DNA from: Hormiphora californensis
Lineage: Eukaryota; Ctenophora; Tentaculata; Cydippida; Pleurobrachiidae
Assembly: GCA_020137815.1 (NCBI GenBank)
Contig: CM035359.1
Coordinates: forward strand, 2,788,081-2,852,080
DNA: 64,000 nt
Reading direction: 5' to 3'
In this document: one piece after another, positions 40,900 to 53,306 of the stretch
How the letters are laid out: every line of letters starts with the position of its first letter
Position numbering within the stretch: the stretch's first letter is position 1
Position numbers and translations under genes: made by a program
Notes under the pieces: generated by a model
Told to the model about the DNA's origin: nothing
The model's database searches: none
Seen by the model: only the letters and a program-made list of their open reading frames with translations

Positions 40900-43800
40900 G
40901 TGTCACAAACTGGGTTTCGGGTGAAGTTACCGGGTGTGAATGCATGTCGTGTTGTAGTCGCGGGGCGCGCGCGGACAAGAAAAACACGCAAGGTTCATAA
41001 AAAAGATGTGCTCAGTCATTTGTTTTAATAAAAAATGAAAGGTCAATGTAATAGGTGAGACTCTTGCCGTCCCCTCTTTAAAGTCCCGTGAAAACGGGCA
41101 GTAAGAAAAAACTGAGCCCATTTTCCTCGCGTGACCCCGTTTTCAGAGTTGAGACACCAACTCTTTGGGGGCCATATCTGGGAAACCGACAAGATAGGAA
41201 AAACCCCCGTCAATGAGGGGCAGTTTTTTTATTTTACCACGTCCCGGCGTTACTCTCCGCCCAAAAAAAAAATCGCAAACCCCACAAAATTCAAAATAAT
41301 AAAATTCGATCCGCATGTCGGTTGAGTCGGTTGCATTTCGTGTATGTTATGACGGCTCGCTTTAACTCACACAGCGCGCAGAACATGGGGGGGAAAATCG
41401 GGGAGTAGAGAGGGGTCGGGCCAATAAAATTTTTTTCTTGATTTTGATTTTACCCATCTTCAGCATCTACCCCCTCATCAACCGACCCCTTCAGCCCCCT
41501 CCCCTCATTACCCCTTTCAGCACCTCCCCCCATCACCCCATTTTTAGTACCCCCCCCTTTTATTAGCCCACTCTCAGACCATCCTATCTACTCCATTTTC
41601 AGGGTCCCTATTGGGAAGATAGGGAGGAAAAAGATTTGGGTAGGGAATCCATCCTAACGTTTCCATCTCTATGTTCCCTGCCTCATCAAACCCCTCTTTA
41701 GCTACCCACCCCCCAAAAGTCCATCTTTCCCCACCCCTACCCCTCACCACTTCAGATACCCCACCCCTTTACTCCCTTTTCAGCTACCCTACCCCCCCTT
41801 CACTCCATCTCTCATACCTACCTCCCCTTTATCCATCTTCCCCCTCCCCTACCCCCCATTTTTCCCCTCCCCCGTTTCCCCACCCCCATTTTCTCCATCC
41901 TGCCTCCCTTACTCCCTTCTCAGCTACCCTACCTCCCATTTTCTCCATTCCCGTTTTCCTACTCCCCTTTTCTCCCTTTTCCCGTACCTACCCCCATTCA
42001 CCATTCTAGCTTCCCTACCTCCATTTTCTCCACTTCAGCTACCAAAATCCCTTAATCCCTCTTAGTACCCTACTCCCTTTTCTCCATCTCTCACTTCCCT
42101 ACCCCCCTTATACCCCCGCTTCCCCACCCCCATTTATCCCCCCTGCCCCCCATTTTTCCATCTTCAGCTACCACCCCCCATTTTTCCGTCTCCAGCTCCC
42201 TACCTCCCCCTTTATCCATCTTCAGACCCCTTTCCTCCCATTCCTTCTCTCAGTTCCTACCCCCCATTTTCTCCCTTCTCAGCTACCTTTCCTCCCATTC
42301 ACTCCATCTCGCTACCCTACCTCCCATTTTCCCATCTCTCAGTTCCCACCCCCATTTAAAAAATCAGTCCCCACCTCCCATTTACTCCATCCCTGCTCCC
42401 TTTCTCCATCTTCAGACCACCCCCCTTATCCATCTCCCCGTTTCCCCCCCCATTTACTCTCTCAGCTCTTACCCCCATTTACTCCAATTCAGCTTCCCTA
42501 CCTGCCATTTTCTCCATTCCCAGATCCCACTCCCCTTTACTCCCTCTTCAGCTTTCCTACCCCCCTTAATCCATCCTTTAGCTTCCCACCTCCATTTACT
42601 CCTCTTAGCTTCCCCACCTTCCCCTTAACTCCCCTCTCAGCTACCCCACCTCCATTTTATCCATCTCCAGCTACCCCCAACCCAAAACCCCCTTTTCTCA
42701 ACTTCCCTACCTCCCCATTTCCCATCCCCCTTCCCCTCCCATTACCCCCCCCCCCATTAACCCCCCAGACCCCCCCCCAAAAACCACCCCCAGCCCAAAC
42801 CCCATTTACGCACTCTAAAACTAAACTCCCGTTTACTCCAATTTTCAGCTCCCTCCTCCCTTACTCCATTTTCAGTCCCTACCTCCCCTTTTTTCCCTCC
42901 CGCCTTACTACCTCCCCCTTTACCATCTCTAGTTCCTCCCCCATAACCATCTTCAGTCCCTACCTCCCTTCACTCCAACCCTCCTACCTCCCATTATCCA
43001 TCCTACCTCCATTACCCTCCTCAGCACCCCACCCCCCATTTTCTAAACCCCCCACTTTCCTACCTCCCATTTACTCATCCTACCTCCCCAAAATTTCTCC
43101 ATCTTTTCAGCACCCTACCTCCATTACCCATCTCTCGCTTCCCTACCCCCCATTTTCTCCCCCCCAGCTTCCACCTTCCATTTACCCACTCTCCTTCCCT
43201 ACCTCCCATTACTCCCCCCCCAGTACCCCACCTCCCCTTTTCTTCATTCTCGTTCCCCACCTCCCCCTTTTTCCATCTCTTTATCCTAAATTTTCCCCCC
43301 GAGAGATGGAGTAAATGGGAGGAGGGAAATGGGGGGGGGATGGGAAATAAATGGGAGGTAAGTAGCTGGGGGATGGAGAAATGGGAGGTGGGTTTTCGAG
43401 AAAAGGAGTAAAGGGGGGTAGGGTAGTGAGAGAGGAGTAAAGGGGGAAAGGGGGAAGGAACTGGGGGGAGAAAGGGGGGTAAAAAGGGAGGTAGGGAGTG
43501 AGGATGGAGAAATGGGGGGGTGGGGCTGAGAGGGGTAAAGGGGGTTTGGGAAAACGAGAGATGGAAATAAAAGGGAGGGGGAGTGAGAGGGAGTAAAGAG
43601 AGGAGGGGGAAAAAAGAGAAAAAAAAGGGGGTAAAGGAAAGGGGGAGGTAGGGAGGGGAGAGAGGAGTAAAGGAGGAAAAGGGGAAGGGAAATGGGGGGA
43701 GGGGAAGGGGGATGGGAGGAAATGGGAGGAGGGAGCGAGAGAGGGGAAAGAAGGAAAGGGGGAGGTAAAAGGGGGGAAAGGGAAAAGGGGAGAGGAGTAA

Positions 43801-44895
43801 AAAAAATGGGAGGTAGGGTAGCTGAGAGATGGAGTAAATGAGAGGTAGGGAAGCTGAGAAATGGAGTAAATGGGAGGTAAAGTAGCTGAGAGATGGAGTA
43901 AATGGGAGGTAGGGTATCTGAGAGATGGAGTAAATGGCAGGTAGGGAAGCTGAGATATGGAGTAAATGGGAGGTAGGTAAGCTGAGAGATGGAGTAAATG
44001 GGAGGTAGGGAAGCTGAGAGATGTAGTAAATGGGAGGTAGGGTAGCTGAGAGATGGAGTAAATGGGAGGTAGGGTATCTGAGAGATGGAGTAGATGAGGA
44101 GTAGGGTAGCGGAGAGATGGACTAGATTAGGGGTAGGGTAGCTGAAAGATGGAGTTGATGAGGGCTAGGGAAGCATAGAGATGGAAACGATTATGGATAA
44201 GGATTCCCTAACCCTAATCGTTTCCATCTCTATGCTTCCCTAATAGGGAAGCTGAGAGATGGAGTAGATGAGGAGTAGGGTAGCTGAGAGATCGAGTTGA
44301 TGAGGGCTAGGATAGCTGAGAGATGGAGTAGATCAAGATCAAGAAATATTTGATTCGGCACCGACCCTCTCTCTACTCCTCGATGTTTCCCGCCATGTTC
44401 TGCAGCTGCTGTGTGAGAGTTGAACGCGAGCGCGTCAATAACATGACACGACATGCAACACGACATGCAACACGACATGCGAGATGCGAATTTCATTATT
44501 TTGAAGTTTTGTGGGGTTGCGATTTTTGTTTTAGGTCGGAGAGTGAAACGGCCGGTACAGTGGTAAACTAGATTAAAAACTGTACGCCTCATTAGACGGC
44601 GATTTTTCCTATCTTGTCTGGTTCCTGAGATATGGCCCCCTAAAGAGTTGGTGTCTCAAACTGCTGAATCGGGGTCACGCGAGGAAAATGGGCATCAGTT
44701 TGCGTGTACTGCTCCGTTTTTCACGGGACTTGAACGAGGGTGACGGCAAGAGTCTCACCTATTACATGGTATCCTTACATTGTGTATTAAATCTAAAATG
44801 ACTGAGCAGCATGCTTGTTAATGAACCTTGACGTGTTTGCTTGTCTCGCAAGCGCGCTCGCGACTAGCAAACACGACATGCAGTTCACACCCTGT
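40900..44895. repeat. About 4-kb inverted repeat with a palindromic minisatellite core
   Basis: Outer arms of about 400-450 bases (about 40920-41335 and 44470-44892) are complementary: both contain gccccc/ctctt with gttggtgtctcaa, gtgagactcttgccgtc and gcatgtcgtgtt in opposite sense. Between them a 32-bp minisatellite (unit like gctgagagatggagtaaatg) runs as its complement from 41460 to about 43290 and in forward sense from about 43300 to 44335. The left half is full of small indels, the right half is regular. Confidence 0.8.
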
Positions 44896-46240
44896 TTACG
44901 TAACGCGCGGAAACAATTTGTTGTCGAAAGACCGAAGCTGGGTCGCACTCTCAGATCTCGCGCGCGGGATATTTAACACGCGCAAAAACAGTTTCAGTAA
45001 AAATAGTGCGCGTTTCCTGTCTGACAGGCAGCTTGATCCAGATTCAAGGCCGGGCTGTGGTTTCAAAAATGATTTGGGTTTTTCAGAAAAAAAGAGGCGT
45101 GTCGGCCAGTTTGTAGCTTTAAAAACAGCGACTAGCGAGATAGATTTTCTGGCAAATGTTCATTAGCCGCAATAGCCGCAGCCAGACGGCATCCACTTCC
45201 AGACGCCGTTCCCTGTTCCAGACGCTTTTCATACGCCGTCCAGCGCGCTACCTTGACTGGTTTTGCCGCAGACCGGCTTGAAACGGGCTTTACTTAGACG
45301 GAGAAAAATTCGAGAGAGGCCAGCCCAGCCTCAGGGTCCAGTGGCGGTGGAAAAGTCTTGTTGAGTGTATACACGTATTTATATTCAGGCCGATATTGGC
45401 CGCCACCCCCTTAGCTTAAAAAGAGTCTTGTTGAGTACTAAACAACAAGAACCAAGAGGGCGAAACCCCCCCGAATTATATCAACAAACTGTATCAAGTA
45501 TCAACGATTGAAGGAAACTGGCGGGTTCTAGCGGAACCTTTTTTAGTACATGGGCTGTTGTTACTCAGCAAGCGGAACCTAAATAGTTTGCTCAAAAGGA
45601 CAAGCTGAACGGCCGATATTTTTATCGTCAAGTTTTAGCATTGCACCCCATACATATGGTTCATCTTTTAATACCACGTGTGTTTTGTAGTATCACGTGA
45701 CCCACACAAAGCACGAGCAGAAAGTGAGAGTGAGACTGGAGAGATAGAGACAAAACATAACATAGAGAGAGAGAGACACAATAACATAGAGAGAGAGAAA
45801 GGGACAGGGACAAAGAAGTGTGTGAGTCTCGGATGACTATCCAACACTCCATGTGTGTGTGTGGGGGTGTGGTAGGTCTATACACAAAGCCCCCGCCTCA
45901 CTGGATCAATAGCGCAAGTGTACAACATGTTGTCGACAATAAGTTATTCCTCTCTTTGCTACATCAGGATATTATTAGGGTTTTGTCGATTATTTGACAT
46001 TTGAAAAGCCACGGATACCTGTGAAAAATAGAACAGGTGTTCATTTTTATAATGCGCTGGTCTTTGTGTTCTATAATTCTCTCTCACGAACCTTCTATCG
46101 CTCTGTCTCTCTCTGAGAGAGAGAGATAGATAGAGAGAGACTCTCTCTATCTAACTCTCTCTGTCTCTCTCTCCCTGTCTCTATCTAACTCTCTAACTCT
46201 CTCTATCTCTGTCTCACCGTTCGAGGATCACCGTAACATC

Positions 46241-47158
46241 ATGATGGAGTGGAATCCCAAAGACCCTGCCCCTGACAAAGTTACGAAGCTGTATAACATG
46301 ATTCGTAACAACACATCGCCTGGTTCAATGAATAAGTTTACTCCAGATGAGCTGCACGATATGATAGGTAGAGGAATGCCTATTCCTGATATCAGTATTG
46401 AAACATTTAATGGGAGGAAGTACATGAAGAACAACCTAGCGTATTTTCTGGCGGAGTCATGCAATCTACTTTTTGATCTTGCATTCCCCCTGGGGAGTAG
46501 GAGACCGTCAACTTCCAGTGTTGATGGGGAGGACGAGAGGAACAGCCTACAGAAGGAGCTGGCTGATACCCACCGTAGGATAATTGATCTTCAAGATCAA
46601 GTTATCCAACTGAAAGATGAAATTCGAAATGTTGAGTCTGCAGCTTTGACTAAGACTGTACAGCGTGACCTGAAGAGCTATTCAGCTATCTTGACGCAGA
46701 ACTGTAGTGCCGCACTAGCTCCGATGAAAATCCAGGAAGCTGTCAGTAAAGCATCAGTCCCAAGAGCTGACCAAGAGGACCGCTCCAAGAATCTGATGAT
46801 TTTTGGGCTGCCTGAGGAACCTGCTGGAGGTGCTGTGGATGCCACGGTGACGTCTCTGTTAGAGGAACTGAACGAGAAGCCACTTCTGGACAGCTGTATC
46901 AGGTTGGGATCTAAAGTTGAGGGTAAGGTTAGGCCTGTTAAAGTGACATTGCAGTCTAGAGACAGTCTCCTTGTTCTTTTGAGAAAGGCGTGTGAGTTGA
47001 GAAAGTCTGGCAGTTATAGCCGTGTTTATATCGAGCCTGACAGGAGTTTTGAAGAGAGGGTTGAAAGGAGGAAATCCATTAAAACTCTTAACGAACTGAG
47101 ACACGAGCACCCAGAGAGAAAGTATATTTTGAGAAAAGGTGTGATAGAGTGCATCTAG
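46241..47158 (+). CDS. LINE ORF1-like single-exon protein
   Basis: Uninterrupted 305-residue frame starting MMEWNPKDPAPDKVTKLYN (a second Met follows the first). Seen: an N-terminal region without a known motif, a coiled-coil-like stretch (LQKELADTHRRIIDLQDQVI), then KNLMIFGLPEEPAGGAVDAT and VRPVKVTLQSRDSLLVLLRK, an RRM-like fold with a basic tail (EERVERRKSIKTLNEL, then KYILRKGVIE). The R-S-K-N-L-M-I-F-G-L-P-E phrase and the domain order are those of ORF1-type RNA chaperones of LINE elements in invertebrates. No reverse-transcriptase frame follows; a CT microsatellite starts about 165 bases downstream. It could be a stray element copy, a chimeric element or a co-opted gene. Confidence 0.65.
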   Translation: MMEWNPKDPAPDKVTKLYNMIRNNTSPGSMNKFTPDELHDMIGRGMPIPDISIETFNGRKYMKNNLAYFLAESCNLLFDLAFPLGSRRPSTSSVDGEDERNSLQKELADTHRRIIDLQDQVIQLKDEIRNVESAALTKTVQRDLKSYSAILTQNCSAALAPMKIQEAVSKASVPRADQEDRSKNLMIFGLPEEPAGGAVDATVTSLLEELNEKPLLDSCIRLGSKVEGKVRPVKVTLQSRDSLLVLLRKACELRKSGSYSRVYIEPDRSFEERVERRKSIKTLNELRHEHPERKYILRKGVIECI

Positions 47159-47323
47159 AACTCACCAAATTTTGCCCCACAAGCTTGTGGAGATCATCTT
47201 CCTGTTTTAAATGTCTATCTTTACAAGTATCGATCTCTTCGCACGGGGCAGGACTCAGTATGTTTAATATTTATTTATTTTCATTGCTGTATTGTCCACC
47301 ATTAAATTTTCCAGCCAGCCAGT

Positions 47324-47346
47324 CTCTCTCTCACTCTCTCTCTCTC

Positions 47347-47408
<62 letters not shown>
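47324..47408. repeat. (CT)n microsatellite
   Basis: Pure CT run after the ORF1-like gene. Confidence 0.95.
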
Positions 47409-47412
<4 letters not shown>

Positions 47413-47586
47413 CGTTTCTCAACTTGTTGTTATTGAGGTGTTATCCACTCAAGGAGATTGCCACGTCCTCATTTTATTAGCTGAGAATCTACAGACTTGA
47501 GTTTATTCTGATACAAAAGTGTCTTGTTACTGTTTTTGAAATGATATTAGTATATTCAGTCGTTCAGAATTCAGATCGTATAAACA

Positions 47587-47668
47587 AGATGAAAACAAGA
47601 TGAAAATATACTATCATGACAAGATGAAAATATACTATCATGACAAGATGAAAATATACTATCATGAC
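47587..47668. repeat. 28-bp tandem repeat
   Basis: Three units of caagatgaaaatatactatc plus atga. Confidence 0.85.
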
Positions 47669-48941
47669 GCATGAGCTTCATATCCTCATGCGAGATACAA
47701 GTCTTCCCGAATTTTGATAAAATTCCATTCCCCCTGGACATTGAGTCCAGTGGACACCCAGAAAAAAGGGGAGCCTGGGGTGGTGACGTGTTGTTATTTC
47801 TTGTTAGTTAGTTTCTCCATGGCATATTATGCAGTATTTTGCTGTATTTTGCTGTATTTTGCAATTCGCTGCTGCAGAAGAATAACATTTATTTGCCTAC
47901 CTAGCCTTCTGCAATGTTTGTTTCTCATGCCCCGAGTTTTTCGGTTTTTGGTAATATTTATTCGTACTCGGACTGGTATAGTTCACACAACTTTGTTTAG
48001 TCCACATAGAATTCTTGTTAATTATAACATATGTCATCACTCCATCCCTCTAAATCCTGACTCTCCTTGGCTTCATTATGAATGTACGCTTGCATTGGAA
48101 AAATATGTATATAAGTTGTTTGGTGTTGAGGAATAGACTAGCTTATTTGAATTGGAATGAACTGACCCTTTTCCGCTTGTTATTGATGCGTGGGAAAATA
48201 CATTGCTTGTTTTGACTGTCCGGTATATATTGCACCGTTCTAGAAACACACAGCCGATGTTGTGTTTGTCCTACCGGTGATTGGGTAGTTATGTTAACTT
48301 CTTGTGTTGTAGCTCGAGAAAATTAGTACATGACATAGTCTAGCGCAGTGAGATATAGAACTAGAGCAAGAACAGCTCTATCCTTGGCCCTTGCTAGACC
48401 GTGACGTTATAGATGCCAAACTATAGCTGGTAGTCAGATAGCGTGTAATAATGAACAAGATCGTTAGTACCACAGCGTGATTATATAATACATGGAAATT
48501 ATAGAATTCCTGGAATCTCTTCGTTATCTAAACAACACAGTATCCCTCATGATAGCAGTTTTTTATTTTGACAGCGCTGCACTACCGGTCCCTTTTATAT
48601 ATGTTTGCCATCGTCGGGCAGCGACCACAAGGGACTTTTTTCCTGTCCTCGCCCGCTCTAACATCTGTTACTCCCTCAGTACCGCAAGGGCTTCTCCCTG
48701 CTCCTATCTCGTAATATATACCACATGGCTTTTCCTGGTCAAGCACCAGAGAAAATAAGCTACGAGGCGGGTGATTTTTTAGCAAATCCGCTTATTAACT
48801 TCTAGTTTCTTCTGTAGATCTTTGAAATGTTTTGAGTTCTTGCCATGTGGGCACTGAAATTAAATTTCTATACTGAACAGCTGCAAACACAAAGCTCCCA
48901 CTAGACACGCCCTCTCATTACCTCTCTGTTCTATCTTCTTT

Positions 48942-49133
<192 letters not shown>

Positions 49134-50076
49134 CAGTCTCTTTCTCTCTCTGGACTCATCAGACCTAATCATTGCTTGTCAGTTACTGCTGTGAGCTTAG
49201 TATGAAATTATAAAATTTATATGAAAGTTTGTGAAATTTCGTTCTCGCTTGTCTGTCTCAGGGATAAAATATCATCCCTGAGCTGGCTTTTTTTGATTTA
49301 TGGCCAAATCCCACTGCATAAATATAGGCCGAACGCCAAATTGGTCAACGACAACCATTCCCCAGTGCAGCTACCTGCTTGTTTACATTTGTATTAAATA
49401 TGCTACCTGCTTGTTTTCATTTGTAACATTATATGCAGTAGGTGTGTGCTGCTGGATTTTCTCTCAACACTCACTCAACACTCACTCACTGATATACCTC
49501 GAATCGAGACACCTAGAATCTGTAGATGATATTTATCATTATTATATATGTTGATTGTCCTATATTTTATCTAGCCATGATCTCTTTTCTTTTCATTGTT
49601 TTTCTATGGAACTTTTAGATCTTCATCCTACCATCATATGATAGATCTAATCTATGTAGGGAGAGGGAAAGAACAAGAGAGTCAGAGAGAGATAGCTGAC
49701 GAAAAAAGAGATATAAATTATTAAGAGAGATATAAAGAGAGATAACGAGAGAGATATAGAGAGAGATGTAGAGAGAGAAAGAGAGAGAGATAGAGAAACT
49801 TAACTAGATGCAGACAATGAGAAGAGAGTATGATGTGTACACAGCTGATGTTGTTGTTCTATCGTCTGTGCTACTTGTGTTGTGTGAATTTAGTGTTTTC
49901 ACGGTCTCTTACTTCCACTATAACTGAGCAGTAACACAGTACACAACTTCACTGAAGAACATTGTTTGATGTGGCAGTTGTATCGTACACTTTATCATGG
50001 TTTTTTGAGAGAGAGGGAAAGAAAGAGATAGAGATAGAGAAAAGGAGAGAGAGAGATAGGTAGGGGGGGGGGGGGG

Positions 50077-50617
50077 TGCAGCCCAAAAAATGATCAACCA
50101 TACCCTGGATTTTCAAAAGTGCTGATTTTTTTTGGTCGTTTTTGATTTTTTTTGACTTTTTTTGATCTTTTTTTATTTTTTTTGATCTTTTTTGATTTTT
50201 TTATATCGTTTTTGATTTTTTTTGAACTTTTTTGATCGTTTTTGATTTTATTTGATCGTTTTTGATTTTTTTGAACTTTTTTGTTCAACATTAAACATTT
50301 AAAAATCAAAAACGATCAAAAAAATTCAAAAACAATAAAAAAAATCAAAAACGACCAAAAAAAATCAAAAACGACCAAAAAACATTAAACATTTAAAAAA
50401 TCAAAAACGATCAAAAAAATTCAAAAACGATCAAAAAAGTTCAAAAAAATTCAAAAACGATCAAAAAAAATCAAAAACGACCAAAAAAAATCAAAAACAA
50501 CCAAAAAAATCAAAAACAACCAAAAAAATCAAAGAAATTTCAACCAAAAAAAAACCAAAAAAAACCAACCATACCCTGGGTTTCGGAAAAAGTTTGATTT
50601 TTTTTTTGGGCTGCACC
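50077..50617. mobile_element. T/A-rich foldback element with TGCAGCCCAAAAAA ends
   Basis: Left end tgcagcccaaaaaa and right end ttttttttgggctgca are inverted, next to a G run and C run respectively. The inner left half is tandem tttttgatcgtttttgattt, the inner right half its complement (caaaaacgatcaaaaaa), and each side also carries accataccctgg. No ORF. Confidence 0.6.
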
Positions 50618-52684
50618 ACCCCCGACCCACCCCAGTGCAGCTACTGCTTGTTTACAGCTTGTCATTAAAACTGTTGTTTCATTTGTACATTAATAGCAGT
50701 AGGTGTGTGCTGCTCGGGATTTCTCAACACTCACTCAACACTCTCTGATATCTGAATCACTCACTATCTATCTCGATCGCCCTATCTGTAGATGACCTTC
50801 TTCTATCTATTATTTGTTGTCCTATCTTTATCTAGTCAGATCTCCCTCCTTCTTTTTTCTATGGACTTTAGATTTCTTCTTACCTCTATGTGCCCTCTAA
50901 TCTATTGAGCTGCTTGAAAAAAATATAATTATGTGGACGAGATCTGTACCATGAAAACAACTAGTTATTGCAGCAAGGAGTATGATGGTACACTGTTGTG
51001 TTGTCAATCGTCTTGCTGCTTGTGTTTTGAATCAGTGTTCTACGGTCTCTCTTCCACTATATAAGGTGCTTAAATCAGTCAACACGTACCCCACTTCACT
51101 GAGAACAATGTGGCCAGTTGTATGTTATACTTTATCATGTTTTGAAGAGAGGAAGAAAAGATTAGATAGAAGAGCAACAGGAGTGAGAATAGTCGAGAAT
51201 GAGTTTTTAAGCCTCATTACAAATTGGTAGACATAGTGTGCTGTACTTTGTAACTCGGTGCACTTATCATTCACTCTCATCTACTCTCTTTTTTAGCCAC
51301 TTTCTCCTCTTCATTCCAATATTAATTCTGAATGTACATCGATATCCTGTTTATGGTATTCTTGCTACTTGTCACGATTTTCTTTTTTTAATACTTATAA
51401 ATTCACTCTTTTCTATACGATGTATTCACTGTTCTTTCGATATTTTGCATAGTTTAATATCCGATATGACAATATGACATGTTAGATAGTTCATATTCGA
51501 TGTAATATTTTGCTGATAAAATTGAATGGTTTCATGTATCACTTTGATAATGGTCAGCTTTAAATCCATTATCATACCATCATGGCTGAAAGGTTTTTTA
51601 ATGCAAGTGGCCACTTTAACATCGGTTTTTACAATTTGTCCCATGTTTGGGATTCTTAGAAAAGTAAATAATCATACTGTTTTTGTTCCTCCATCCTTGT
51701 CCTCCTTGTACATTTCTCAGTAATTGAGTTTCACAAAACCCAGATAGATGTCAGATCTAGGATCAACTTTAGAGGCACACTGATATAGTTAGAGGGATAG
51801 AGTGATGACAGAGAAATGTAGGGATAGAGATAGAGAGAGACAGAAATATTTAGAGAAATGTAGGACCAGAGGTAGAGAAATGTAGGGACGGGAGGATGGG
51901 AGATGTAACTGACACTACTGAGAACTAATGGAATCTATAGCTGATCCTTGTAGCAGGTATAGCTCTATAGTTCTCTTACTGTAAGCCTCTCCTCTCCATT
52001 ACTTAATATTTTAGCATTAGTTAAAGTTTATTACAGATTGAGACTTTATAAACTTATTTTCTGCTGCATTTTCTGAATGATGTATTTCTCTTATAGAATT
52101 CAATTTTTCTTGCATTTATAGTTTCTTGTGGCTCTCCCATTGCAAGTACATATTACTATTTGTTTTCTGATTTCTCGGAACTTATTGTTTTACGGTCACG
52201 CACAGTGTTTGTTTTGGCTTCTTAGAAAAATCTACACACGAACAGAGTACGAGACTGAGACAGCGAGAGAGAGCGACAGAGGTCTGAGGGCTATAATCTA
52301 GCTATAATGATTAAGAAACAGTCATACTACATGGCTGTAACATCATGCACGCTGCGAGATTTACTTGAGCCCGGTTCGGAGAGGGCAGTCTTTTGGGTGA
52401 TAGCTGTGGAATTGCCGTTGTGAAAGTTTTGTAGCGATGTTGCCTTGTGTTTTTAGAGGCAATCGCTCGAACATTAAGTTAATGATGTTTTTGATACTGC
52501 GATTGATTTTCTTCCTAATGCCCCGTTTTCATATCGTTTCATCCAGCCATTTTTACTAATTTCCCCCTTTCCCTTTTTGTGAAGAGACTTCCTTTCTAGT
52601 TCACTAGAAAAGAAGTCTCTTCATGAATTTCGCCGCCAATGTCACCCCCACACGTGCTGCGTGTTCAACATCATCTTTCACTAG

Positions 52685-53306
52685 CTAATGGTAGAAGGTA
52701 TGGTGATGGCATTGGTTCGCACCCACAGAAGAACACCTTCTTTCCAGCTCCTTCAGAAACCCATAAAGACAGAGTACAACAAGTCGTATGGAACCTTTCT
52801 CGATCTCGTGGCTATCGATGAAGCTGGTTAGTGTTTGTTATAGCTGTTGTACTATACTAGTGTACATGTGTTTGTTCTGCATGTAGTTTCGGAATTCAGA
52901 ATTCGAAACTTGGTTAAATGCTGTTCACAGCACTATCTCTCTTGAAACTCCCTCTATTATATCTTTTCGTTTTAATGAATGGAACCGAATCCGGAACATG
53001 TGATGTTTCATTTAAAGTGCAACTAAAATTAATGTGGGAAAGCACGGCCCCTAACCCTACCTCCCCCAATTCCAGGAAAAGCACGGCCCCTAAATCTACC
53101 TCCCCCATTCCAGGAAAAGCACGGCCCCTAACTCTACCTCCCCCATTCCAGGAAAAGCACGGCCCCTAACCGAAAGTGAGCTATCGGCCCGTTCAGAGAA
53201 GCTGAAAGAGTTAACACGCAAGATCCAGTCCTACCTTGAAGCGGCCAGGAAATCGGTCATGACGAATTTACCACGGGTAGATAAGGATGTGGAACAGATA
53301 AAATGA
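52685..53306 (+). CDS. 3' exons of an unrecognised gene
   Basis: Exon 52685-52826 (after CTTTCACTAG) reads LMVEGMVMALVRTHRRTPSF, then QLLQKPIKTEYNKSYGTFLD and LVAIDEA, and splices in phase 1 to 53152-53306: GKARPLTESELSARSEKLKE, then LTRKIQSYLEAARKSVMTNL and a TGA stop. The second exon looks like an amphipathic helix or coiled coil. An ATG at 52688 could start a protein of about 97 residues; an alternative acceptor at 52728 would make this the tail of a longer protein. I do not recognise the family. Evidence is codon-like composition, good splice sites and matching phase. Confidence 0.6.
53036..53151 (+). repeat. Tandem splice-acceptor array before the terminal exon
   Basis: Units of about 38 bases: gaaaagcacggcccctaa followed by ctacctcccccattccag. 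Acceptor-like CAGs end at 53075, 53113 and 53151. Only the last leads into the open terminal exon; the others reach TAA. Confidence 0.9.

Noticed and set aside
41671-42009. Pro/Ser-rich frame
   Set aside because: Translation of the complementary half of the 32-bp minisatellite.
44828-45166. 112-codon plus-strand frame
   Set aside because: Overlaps the right arm of the large inverted repeat and matches no recognisable family.
50094-50309. Lys-rich minus-strand frame
   Set aside because: Translation of the TTTTTGATC foldback.
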